Source: Bacteroidota bacterium
GTDB lineage: Bacteria > Bacteroidota > Bacteroidia > Flavobacteriales > Flavobacteriaceae
Reading direction: 5' to 3'
Assembly: GCA_021793535.1 (NCBI GenBank)
Contig: JAJYSO010000144.1
Coordinates: 1-5,465 of the forward strand
DNA length: 5,465 nucleotides
Shown here: in pieces, positions 1-5,465 of the stretch
Position numbering within the stretch: position 1 is the first letter of the stretch
Layout: each line of letters starts with the position of its first letter
Notes under the pieces: model-generated
The model's database searches: none
The model's input: only the letters and a program-made list of their open reading frames with translations
Told to the model about the DNA's origin: nothing
Translations under genes and position numbers: made by a program

Positions 1-285
1 CAATTTTTCGTGTAACGCTGTATGTCCACTCATCAATCGGGCCCCCATAGGATAAGCAGATCCCCATTTTTTTCCGGCCTCGGCATCCACTTTTCTCACT
101 TCGGGATCATTAGCCAATCCCAAATAATCATTAATGCTCCAAGTAATCACCTCTTTTCCTTGGAATTTCATCCGATTGGAGATGGGTCCTTCCAGTTTTG
201 GAAACATGAAATAGCCTTCTGCTTGCTCAGCCCAATTCCCTAGCGGACCTTTATTATCATACATTTTCTGGAATAAATCCTTCAT
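1..285 (-). CDS. PLP-dependent alpha-oxoamine synthase / class I-II aminotransferase family, N-terminal part (truncated by window edge)
   Basis: The minus strand reads open from an ATG at 285-283 to base 1, giving 95 codons with no stop, so the gene continues left of the window. The fragment begins MKDLFQKMYDNKGPLGNW. It carries NDYLGLA (residues 52-58) and GSAYPMGARLMSG followed by HTALHEKL (75-95), which align by eye with the N-terminal NxYLGLxxxP and G...R...GxxxxHxxLE blocks of the alpha-oxoamine synthase group (BioF, Kbl, serine palmitoyltransferase). These are cytoplasmic fold-type I PLP enzymes that condense an amino acid with an acyl-CoA. The PLP-binding lysine lies outside the window, so the substrate cannot be assigned; a biotin, threonine-catabolism, sphingolipid or other role is possible. 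No Shine-Dalgarno precedes the start, which is usual for this phylum. The gene is transcribed divergently from miaA. Family assignment is good; the specific function is unknown. Confidence 0.82.
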   Translation of the reverse strand, partial: MKDLFQKMYDNKGPLGNWAEQAEGYFMFPKLEGPISNRMKFQGKEVITWSINDYLGLANDPEVRKVDAEAGKKWGSAYPMGARLMSGHTALHEKL

Positions 286-428
286 AAGATTACAATTTTT
301 AAGGAGCGGTAAAAGTACTAAATAAATACCAATTACCTTGGAGGTTCGTTTTTTTTATCCGTTTCTTTGCAATAATGGAAGCTTCACGCTATTTATTCTG
401 CAAAAAATAAATTGATTTTTTAAATCCT
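286..428. promoter_or_regulatory. Divergent intergenic region with probable promoters for miaA and the PLP enzyme
   Basis: These 143 bp separate two divergent starts, so promoters for both genes are expected here. On the plus strand, TTTG at 366-369 followed after 20 nt by TATTTATT at 390-397 is a weak match to the Bacteroidota sigma-ABfr consensus (TTTG, about 19-21 nt, TAnnTTTG) and would give a miaA leader of about 25 nt. On the minus strand, TACTTTTA (plus positions 317-310) resembles the -7 element with one mismatch, but no TTTG lies at the right distance upstream. A 7-bp AT-only inverted repeat (391-397 with 406-412) is too weak to call a regulatory hairpin. An in-frame TAA at 408-410 rules out a longer MiaA. 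The existence of promoters is inferred from gene orientation; the exact elements are speculative. Confidence 0.4.
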
Positions 429-1334
429 ATGCAACGTTACCTCATTGTGCTTATGGGACCTACAGCGATCGGAAAAACAGCGATGAGCATCGCCCTGGCC
501 CGTGCTTTACACACCGAAATCCTGTCTGCAGATTCTCGTCAATTTTATAAAGAAACACGCATTGGAACTGCGGTGCCTTCCCAAGAAGAACTGCAACAAG
601 CCCCCCATCATTTTATTCAACACCATTCTATTCATGATCCTTATGATGTGGGGGATTACGAAAAGGATGCCCTTGCAAAACTAGATGAAATATTCAATAC
701 ACAATCCTTGGCTCTGCTCGTTGGAGGAAGCGGTCTTTACGTGAAAGCAGTTTGCGAAGGTTTAGATAATTTTCCTCAGGTAGACCCCCATACCCGACAG
801 GCTTTAAACCAACGCTTGGCGATCCACGGCATAGCTTCTCTTCAACAACAACTCAAAGCATTGGATCCAAATTACGCTCAAGCAGTCGATCTCGACAACC
901 CTCGAAGGCTCATTCGCGCTTTGGAAGTATGTTTAACAAGTGGCAAACCCTATTCTCATTTTTTAAATCAACCTAAGGCTACCCGTCAATTTACCCCTAT
1001 AAAAATTGGGTTAACGGCACCACGTGAAGTCATCTATCAACGCATTGAAACACGCATTGATCAAATGTTGAATAATGGGCTTCTCGAAGAAGCTAAAAAA
1101 CTATACCCCTTCCGACAGCTCAATGCCTTAAACACAATTGGATATAAGGAACTCTTTCGGTATTTAGATAAAGAGTGTTCTTTTGATACAGCCGTTGCGG
1201 AGATCAAAAAGAACACTCGTAGGTTTGCAAAACGACAACTTACCTGGTTTAAGAAAGAGAAATCAATCACATGGTTTGCTTACGACACTCCCCTTGAAGC
1301 GATGCTTTCCTTTATAGAACAAGAAACGGCTTAG
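429..1334 (+). CDS. miaA: tRNA dimethylallyltransferase MiaA
   Basis: MiaA transfers a dimethylallyl group from DMAPP to N6 of adenine 37 in tRNAs that read codons starting with U, the first step towards ms2i6A. The protein is 301 residues, normal for the family. Visible motifs are the P-loop GPTAIGKT (10-17), where Ile replaces the Ser often seen in this loop; the substrate-binding SADSRQFY block with catalytic-type Asp35 (33-40); APHHFI (58-63); VGGSGLYVKA (98-107); a NPRRLIRALEV block; and the C-terminal NTIGYKEL and RRFAKRQLTWF blocks typical of MiaA. The ATG at 429 is the only plausible start, because TAA at 408-410 closes the frame upstream. There is no Shine-Dalgarno, only A/T-rich sequence. 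It is transcribed alone on the plus strand, and its TAG (1332-1334) overlaps the stop of the converging response regulator. Cytoplasmic. Confidence 0.97.
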   Translation: MQRYLIVLMGPTAIGKTAMSIALARALHTEILSADSRQFYKETRIGTAVPSQEELQQAPHHFIQHHSIHDPYDVGDYEKDALAKLDEIFNTQSLALLVGGSGLYVKAVCEGLDNFPQVDPHTRQALNQRLAIHGIASLQQQLKALDPNYAQAVDLDNPRRLIRALEVCLTSGKPYSHFLNQPKATRQFTPIKIGLTAPREVIYQRIETRIDQMLNNGLLEEAKKLYPFRQLNALNTIGYKELFRYLDKECSFDTAVAEIKKNTRRFAKRQLTWFKKEKSITWFAYDTPLEAMLSFIEQETA

Positions 1335-2056
1335 TTTTCTTTTTCTTCGGGCTCGTCTACCACTAAGCGGAAGCCTTCTCCGTGAATATTCAAAATATTC
1401 ACATGATCGTCTTTCTTTAAATATTTACGAAGTTTGGCAATATAGACATCCATACTTCTGGAAGTGAAGTAGTTGTCATCTCTCCAAATCCGGGTCAAGG
1501 CCAATTCTCTAGGCATCAGATCATTCAAATGTAAAGCTAATAAACGTAGCAAATCATTTTCTTTAGGAGAGAGTTTTTCAGGCTCTTCATCCTTGTATGT
1601 TAAAAATCTAAGCTTGGAATTGAGAAAGAAATTCCCAATTTGAAACTCGAATTGTTTGCTATCGGCCACACTGTCGATCGATTTTCGTTGAATAATCGCT
1701 TTGATTTTCATAAGCAACACTTCACTGTCGAAAGGTTTGTTCAGATAGTCGTCAGCTCCTACTTTATAGCCTTTTAAGACATCTTCTTTCATTGATTTAG
1801 CCGTCAAGAAAATAATGGGTACCTCCTCATTTTTTTCTCGAATTTCTTTGGCTAAAGTAAAGCCATCTTTATACGGCATCATCACATCAAGAATACACAA
1901 ATCGAAATCATCTTTCTTGAATTTTTCAAAGCCCTCCATTCCATTCTTGGCATGAGTAACATTGTAGTCATTCATCCCTAAGTAATCTTTTAAGACGGTT
2001 CCAAAATTTGGATCGTCCTCTACTAACAAAATCTTTTTTTGTTCTTTATTATCCAT
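1331..2056 (-). CDS. OmpR/PhoB-family response regulator (RprY-like)
   Basis: This is a DNA-binding response regulator of 241 residues, and the expected partner of the histidine kinase encoded 12 nt upstream. The receiver domain (about 8-125) has the acidic pair Asp14/Asp15, phosphoacceptor Asp57 in LDVMMP, Thr85 in FLTAK, and Lys107 in NKPF, with Tyr104 near the usual switch position. The C-terminal winged helix (about 136-233) shows LSPKENDLLRLL, RELALTRIW, the recognition-helix segment TSRSMDVYIAKLRKYL (198-213) and the wing GEGFRLV. All key residues are present, so it should be phosphorylation-competent. It resembles the Bacteroides RprY group, but orthology is judged only by domain pattern and neighbourhood. 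Its TAA overlaps the stop of the converging miaA gene by 4 bp, leaving no room for a terminator between them. Target genes are unknown. Confidence 0.95.
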   Translation of the reverse strand: MDNKEQKKILLVEDDPNFGTVLKDYLGMNDYNVTHAKNGMEGFEKFKKDDFDLCILDVMMPYKDGFTLAKEIREKNEEVPIIFLTAKSMKEDVLKGYKVGADDYLNKPFDSEVLLMKIKAIIQRKSIDSVADSKQFEFQIGNFFLNSKLRFLTYKDEEPEKLSPKENDLLRLLALHLNDLMPRELALTRIWRDDNYFTSRSMDVYIAKLRKYLKKDDHVNILNIHGEGFRLVVDEPEEKEN

Positions 2057-2068
2057 GACATTTAGGTT

Positions 2069-3631
2069 TTATGAAATTATTGGTAATTTAATTATAAAAG
2101 TACTTCCCTTCCCTTTTTCACTTTCAACTGAAAGTTCTCCTTGGTGGTCCTCAACGATTTCCTTCGAATAAGCTAAGCCTAGTCCATGCCCCTTCACATT
2201 GTGCAAGTCACCGGTATGTTCTCGGTAAAATTTATCGAAAATTTGCTTCTGAACCGATTTTGACATTCCTTTGCCTTGATCACTGATTCGGATCACAATT
2301 GTATTATTTGCATTCTCCGTATAAACATCAATTCTAGGCTCTCCATCGGAGTATTTGACCGCATTATCCATAATATTGACCAAGACATTCACAAAATGCG
2401 AATGATTGGCCAGAATAGCATTCTGTTCAGCATTGAGGTGCGTTTTGATATACCCCTTTCTATTTTGTACAATTAACTCCACATGTTTAATGGCCTCACC
2501 TAAGAGGTCGTCAAAAATCAGACGTTCTTTATTTAGATCCAGCTCGTTTCGTTCCAGTTTTGAGATCCGCAATACATTTTCCACTTGTGCGTGCATCCGA
2601 TGGTTTTCAGAGCGGATCATCCCCATATAACTTTTTAACCGTTCAGGATCTCCTGATATTTTTGGATTCTTCAGTGCGTCCAATGCCAGATTAATAGTGG
2701 CAATCGGCGTTTTGAATTCATGAGTCATATTATTTATAAAGTCTGTTTTAATCTGGGAGATACGGCGTTGTTTAATCAACTGGTAAATAGCTCCTGCAAA
2801 TGCCAGAACAATAACAAACGTGAACACAACACTCAATAAAACCATCCAAAATACGGAAGCGAAGATTTCCTTCTTTTTATCCTTAAAATGAATATAGAGC
2901 ATAAAATGCGTATTCTGCGAAGGAAAAATAGTCACTCCATAAGAAGAAGTGGAAACCAAATCGAATTCGTTGGTCAAAACTTTAGTGGCCAAACCATTGC
3001 TAAAAATACCCATGTCAAAGTCTGACTTAATATCGCGTAATTTCAGCTGCTCCTTAATCCTTTCTTTTAACTCATCCTGATCGATTCGTTTATAGATAGG
3101 CTCCTTCTCCATCTTATCCTGTATGGCCTCCAAAAAAAGTAACCGCTCATGATCTTTTAGTCGAGAAACACGCTCAAATTTCTCCTGGGCGCTCAGCCCC
3201 ATTTCATCTTCTAAATCATCCTTGCGAATTAACGTCACTTTTCTATTGACCAACTTCTTAAAATCAATACTGTCAAAATCAGCCCCGAAAGCTTCTGAAC
3301 GAACCTTGTAATCTTCCTGCAGGATACTATTAGTCAAGACATAGGTCTCATTGGTCAGGTCGTTCTTTTCGACATGAAAAAGCTGACTAAAGCTCGCCGA
3401 ACTGGGGCGACTTAAGGTATCCGCCATGGAAGCATACTTCACATAGTATTCGTCAATCTCTTTATTCTTTACCGCATCGGCAACCTGAATAAGGCTTTGC
3501 CGCGTGCTCAAAGAAAATTGTGCCTCCTCCGCCCTTAGCGTTTTATCAATCCAATAGCCCTGTACAAAAATGATCCCAAGTAGGGAAAGGCTCATGACCA
3601 CAAGGAGAAAAAAGAAAACTCGCTTTTTCAT
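2069..3631 (-). CDS. Transmembrane sensor histidine kinase (RprX-like)
   Basis: This inner-membrane kinase of 520 residues should sense an extracytoplasmic signal and phosphorylate the adjacent response regulator. The N-terminal helix (about 5-26) is followed by a large periplasmic region (about 29-255), rich in charged residues and predicted mostly helical by eye. A second membrane helix (about 256-286) leads straight into the dimerisation domain, with no recognisable HAMP linker. HisKA has the H-box MTHEFKTPIA with His304. The HATPase_c domain has the N-box NIMDNAVKYS (419-428), G1 box DQGKGM (451-456), F-box FDKFYR (465-470) and G2 box GHGLGL (481-486), so it looks fully active. The start follows 77 nt after coaE, and that gap may carry its own promoter. 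The response regulator starts 12 nt after this gene's TAA, so the two are almost certainly co-transcribed. RprX-like naming rests on architecture and gene order; the ligand is unknown. Confidence 0.95.
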   Translation of the reverse strand: MKKRVFFFLLVVMSLSLLGIIFVQGYWIDKTLRAEEAQFSLSTRQSLIQVADAVKNKEIDEYYVKYASMADTLSRPSSASFSQLFHVEKNDLTNETYVLTNSILQEDYKVRSEAFGADFDSIDFKKLVNRKVTLIRKDDLEDEMGLSAQEKFERVSRLKDHERLLFLEAIQDKMEKEPIYKRIDQDELKERIKEQLKLRDIKSDFDMGIFSNGLATKVLTNEFDLVSTSSYGVTIFPSQNTHFMLYIHFKDKKKEIFASVFWMVLLSVVFTFVIVLAFAGAIYQLIKQRRISQIKTDFINNMTHEFKTPIATINLALDALKNPKISGDPERLKSYMGMIRSENHRMHAQVENVLRISKLERNELDLNKERLIFDDLLGEAIKHVELIVQNRKGYIKTHLNAEQNAILANHSHFVNVLVNIMDNAVKYSDGEPRIDVYTENANNTIVIRISDQGKGMSKSVQKQIFDKFYREHTGDLHNVKGHGLGLAYSKEIVEDHQGELSVESEKGKGSTFIIKLPIIS

Positions 3632-3641
3632 AAGAGCGAAT

Positions 3642-3689
3642 TTAACATTAGGATTTTTAGTTATCTTAGCTATTAACCAAAAATTAACA
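3642..3689 (-). promoter_or_regulatory. Candidate response-regulator operator upstream of the histidine kinase
   Basis: On the minus strand the gap before the kinase gene contains TGTTAA (plus 3689-3684), five T residues, then GGTTAA (3678-3673), a direct repeat with an 11-bp period. A third TGTTAA lies at 3647-3642, 31 bp further downstream, close to three helical turns. Tandem hexamers at about 11 bp spacing are the usual arrangement bound by OmpR-family dimers; WalR sites (TGTWAH-N5-TGTWAH) are the closest known pattern. Autoregulation of the kinase-regulator pair is therefore a reasonable guess. No convincing TTTG/TAnnTTTG promoter pair was found beside the repeats, and TTAAC words are common in AT-rich DNA. 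Confidence 0.35.
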
Positions 3690-3708
3690 GGAAGTTTAAA
3701 GGAAAGTC

Positions 3709-4290
3709 CTAATTTCTTGAAAGAATATTATGAAGTCTTAAAACTTGCGCACGCGTTGTCTCTATGTCTTCATTTACGATAATCCAGTCGGCCAGTTTTT
3801 CTTTACGTGCATCGGGCCACTGATTTTGCATGCGTTCCCTTATTTCAGCTTCACTGGATTGGTCCCTTTTTTTCAGTCTGGTTATCCGTTTGTCCAGCGG
3901 CGCCGTCACCAGTATGGTATGATCAAATGCTTTATATCTACCGGTCTCAAACAAAATGGCCGCTTCATAAATGACATAATTCCCTTTTTGCTGAGCTGCC
4001 CATAGTTGAAAATCTTTTTCAACCTGAGGATGTACAATGGCATTGAGCTGTGTCAATAAGTGTTTATCTTTAAAAACCCGCTGTGCAATATAACTGCGGT
4101 TTAACGCACCTCTATTCGTATAACTTCCCGATCCAAACAATTGAACGATTTTTTCACGTAAAGGAGACTGATGCATCAAACGTTTCGCCTCTGTATCCGC
4201 AATATAAGCGGGTATACCAAGTGCTTTGAAAAAATTAACGACCGTCGTTTTTCCACTTCCAATCCCACCTGTAATACCAACCTTAATCAT
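3709..4290 (-). CDS. coaE: Dephospho-CoA kinase
   Basis: CoaE catalyses the last step of coenzyme A synthesis, ATP-dependent phosphorylation of the 3'-hydroxyl of dephospho-CoA, in the cytoplasm. The protein has 193 residues, within the family's usual 190-210. It opens with the P-loop GITGGIGSGKTT (5-16). Asp32 sits in the IADTEAKRL segment, the conserved acidic position near the substrate, followed by an IVHP motif and then YEAAILFE, which corresponds to the family's PLLFE-type block. The lid and C-terminal part show a TRLKKRD block, RMQNQW and ADWIIVNE, matching the R-x-x-x-Q and AD-x-x-I-x-N signatures. Its ATG lies in an ATGA overlap with the stop of the YbbR-like gene, which indicates translational coupling. 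The frame ends with TAG 77 nt before the histidine kinase start. No anomaly is seen. Confidence 0.97.
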   Translation of the reverse strand: MIKVGITGGIGSGKTTVVNFFKALGIPAYIADTEAKRLMHQSPLREKIVQLFGSGSYTNRGALNRSYIAQRVFKDKHLLTQLNAIVHPQVEKDFQLWAAQQKGNYVIYEAAILFETGRYKAFDHTILVTAPLDKRITRLKKRDQSSEAEIRERMQNQWPDARKEKLADWIIVNEDIETTRAQVLRLHNILSRN

Positions 4291-5240
4291 CGCTTAATAA
4301 TATAGTGTATCTTCCTGGGCGAAAGGGTAGCATTTTTAATAAAATCGGGTTGGGTTTCGATTTGAGGAATGAAAAAATCTTGTTCTTCGGAAATTTCCGA
4401 GAAATCGCAAACGATCGTAAAATCTATAGGCTTTATCAATTCGTATTTCTCGACACTAATCATAAAAGTTACCTCTACTGTGGTTGGAAAGAGGTTAAGG
4501 GTAACACCGGTTGGCGCATTGACCACCGTCAAGGGGATTTTCATTTTTCTTTCTGTGAACTTTTGAACTTCCAACTGAAATTCCACTGCATCTTCATAAA
4601 AAGCAACTTTTGGATCAATTTTCTGTAACTTTACTTTGCTGACCAAATTCTTATCCACTTTTTTCTTGACCGTGGAAACCGTTGAAATATGCGTTATGGT
4701 ATCCAATACAGAGCTCGGCCCGCTAATGGTTACCGAATCCGGAACAACAATCCCCTTGTTTTCGGAAGAGTAACCCGGGGCGTAATTAACCTGAACCTTT
4801 GAAACCACCGGAACGCGCTTGATACTTTTGGTCTCATAGGGAATCCTGATTTCCGTATCTAGAAAATCAGCATGGATGATATCTAAGGAAAGTTTTCTCG
4901 CCAATTCCATCCGGTGCTCCGGTAAGTTGTAGACCAAAGAGGAGCTGTCTGCCGGAAGATCCGACAAATTAACTTTCATCGAAGGTTTAAAAAAATTAAG
5001 CCATGCCAATTGAAAGCCATTTTGTTCTACTTCTACACGAATATTTTCGGCTTTGGGCACAATGAGTTTGTCTTTAGGATACTCCACAAACTGCAAAGGA
5101 ATCTCTACCACCTCGGTATATGTTTTCGAAAATTGAACCAACAGCCAAAGAATACTAGAAAAGACCAGGAAAAAGAAAAAAGCTTTAGCGTTAGAACGCT
5201 TAAACTCTGATTTGATAATTTTTTTTAACTGATCGATCAC
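4287..5240 (-). CDS. YbbR/CdaR-like membrane-anchored protein
   Basis: This 317-residue protein has a short basic cytoplasmic N-terminus, one membrane helix (about 19-37) and an extracytoplasmic beta-rich remainder, the layout of YbbR-domain proteins. YbbR-like units seem to begin near EVVEIPLQF (43-51), PYETKSIKRVPV (134-145) and RKMKIPLTVV (231-240). The second contains the typical PDSVTISGP segment (167-175) followed by a VLDTI stretch. In Firmicutes the family member CdaR binds and modulates the diadenylate cyclase CdaA, but no cyclase gene is in this window and the role in Bacteroidota is not established, so no symbol is given. The start is GTG (5240-5238): an in-frame TGA at 5246-5244 blocks any upstream start and the next internal Met is far downstream. 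GTGA overlaps the stop of the preceding gene, and its own TGA overlaps the coaE start, so all three are probably translated as a coupled set. Confidence 0.88.
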   Translation of the reverse strand: MIDQLKKIIKSEFKRSNAKAFFFFLVFSSILWLLVQFSKTYTEVVEIPLQFVEYPKDKLIVPKAENIRVEVEQNGFQLAWLNFFKPSMKVNLSDLPADSSSLVYNLPEHRMELARKLSLDIIHADFLDTEIRIPYETKSIKRVPVVSKVQVNYAPGYSSENKGIVVPDSVTISGPSSVLDTITHISTVSTVKKKVDKNLVSKVKLQKIDPKVAFYEDAVEFQLEVQKFTERKMKIPLTVVNAPTGVTLNLFPTTVEVTFMISVEKYELIKPIDFTIVCDFSEISEEQDFFIPQIETQPDFIKNATLSPRKIHYIIKR

Positions 5241-5465
5241 TTTTCAAAAAATAAATTGGGGAACACCTCCTCCGGTTGCTTGTGGCGAATCCTCACATAA
5301 TAAAAGGCTTTTAAATATCCACTGCCATAACATATGAATTGCAATATACTTGCCCACACACTATACAAGCCTATTTGAAGGTTCCGATAGTGTATGCTGC
5401 TGTTTACAAAAATAAGAAGAAAATAAATGATATATACCCCCATAAAGAAGGGCTTTCCTAAAATC
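5237..5465 (-). CDS. C-terminal end of a membrane protein, probably a family 2 glycosyltransferase (truncated by window edge)
   Basis: The frame is open from the right edge to a TGA at 5239-5237, giving 75 residues of the protein's C-terminus; the ATG at 5443-5441 is internal, since codons continue upstream of it. Two hydrophobic segments (about fragment residues 6-24 and 31-51) look like membrane helices. A short cytoplasmic tail follows, with a basic RIRHK stretch and then QPEEVFPNLFFEK. A pair of C-terminal helices plus a PEE-x-FP-x-LFF tail is what I recall of membrane-associated GT2 glycosyltransferases that lie beside YbbR genes in Bacteroidota. The catalytic domain is outside the window, so this is an inference from the tail and neighbourhood. 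It overlaps the YbbR-like gene by 4 nt (GTGA) and is the most upstream visible member of the minus-strand operon. Confidence 0.6.
   Translation of the reverse strand, partial: ILGKPFFMGVYIIYFLLIFVNSSIHYRNLQIGLYSVWASILQFICYGSGYLKAFYYVRIRHKQPEEVFPNLFFEK

Noticed and set aside
22..243. Plus-strand open frame of 73 codons near the left edge
   Set aside because: It lies antisense to the PLP-enzyme fragment, whose minus-strand translation matches a known family; the plus translation shows no recognisable feature.
301..344. Shine-Dalgarno-like AAGGAG (301-306) and GGAGG (340-344) on the plus strand
   Set aside because: Neither is followed at a suitable distance by a start codon opening a meaningful frame; miaA starts about 85 bp further on.
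391..426. AT-only inverted repeats just before miaA
   Set aside because: Stems are 5-7 bp of A/T pairs in a very AT-rich leader; expected by chance and too weak for a riboswitch or attenuator.
1061..1270. Minus-strand open frame of 69 codons opposite miaA
   Set aside because: It is antisense to the conserved C-terminal part of MiaA; no motif or separate start signal.
3632..3708. Rho-independent terminator between coaE and the histidine kinase
   Set aside because: No GC-rich stem followed by a T-run is present on the minus strand; read-through from coaE into the kinase remains possible.
3745..4005. Plus-strand open frame of 86 codons opposite coaE
   Set aside because: It is fully antisense to a well-conserved CoaE coding region; no independent support.
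4305..4628. Plus-strand open frame of 107 codons opposite the YbbR-like gene
   Set aside because: It is antisense to a protein with clear membrane topology and family motifs, and its own translation has no recognisable domain; a shadow frame.
5237..5443. Separate 68-residue small membrane protein starting at the ATG at 5443
   Set aside because: The frame stays open upstream to the window edge and the tail fits the end of a larger membrane protein, so this ATG is taken as internal.

Overview
The window looks like ordinary chromosomal housekeeping DNA from a member of the Bacteroidota. Evidence for this is the AT-leaning base composition, start codons preceded by A/T-rich sequence rather than Shine-Dalgarno motifs, an RprX/RprY-type two-component pair, and the neighbourhood of MiaA, CoaE and a YbbR-repeat protein. 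The class (Flavobacteriia versus Cytophagia) cannot be settled from this sequence alone. Almost every base is coding, and no stretch over 300 bases lacks a gene.

Layout, left to right. Positions 1-285 (minus) hold the first 95 codons of a PLP-dependent alpha-oxoamine synthase/aminotransferase, cut by the window edge. A 143-bp divergent intergenic region (286-428) separates it from miaA (429-1334, plus), the tRNA dimethylallyltransferase. miaA converges on, and overlaps by 4 bp, the end of a minus-strand block that fills the rest of the window. In transcription order (right to left) that block is: the C-terminal end of a membrane protein, probably a family 2 glycosyltransferase (5465-5237); a YbbR/CdaR-like membrane-anchored protein (5240-4287); coaE, dephospho-CoA kinase (4290-3709); a 77-bp gap; a sensor histidine kinase (3631-2069); and its OmpR-family response regulator (2056-1331).

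Functionally the minus block has two units. The glycosyltransferase, YbbR protein and CoaE are joined by 4-nt stop/start overlaps (GTGA and ATGA), which suggests translational coupling. The histidine kinase and response regulator are 12 nt apart and should form one signalling pair. The gap between coaE and the kinase carries TTAAC-type direct repeats at helical spacing that could be an autoregulatory operator; this is inference. The shared intergenic region on the left must hold the miaA and synthase promoters, but only weak matches to the Bacteroidota -33/-7 consensus are visible.

I found no mobile element, CRISPR array, RNA gene, frameshifted gene or evidence of a novel system. The findings are modest: a candidate operator, an extreme convergent overlap, a perfect 21-bp palindrome inside the regulator gene, an uncharacterised sensor domain, a YbbR protein without its usual cyclase partner nearby, and an unassigned alpha-oxoamine synthase subfamily.
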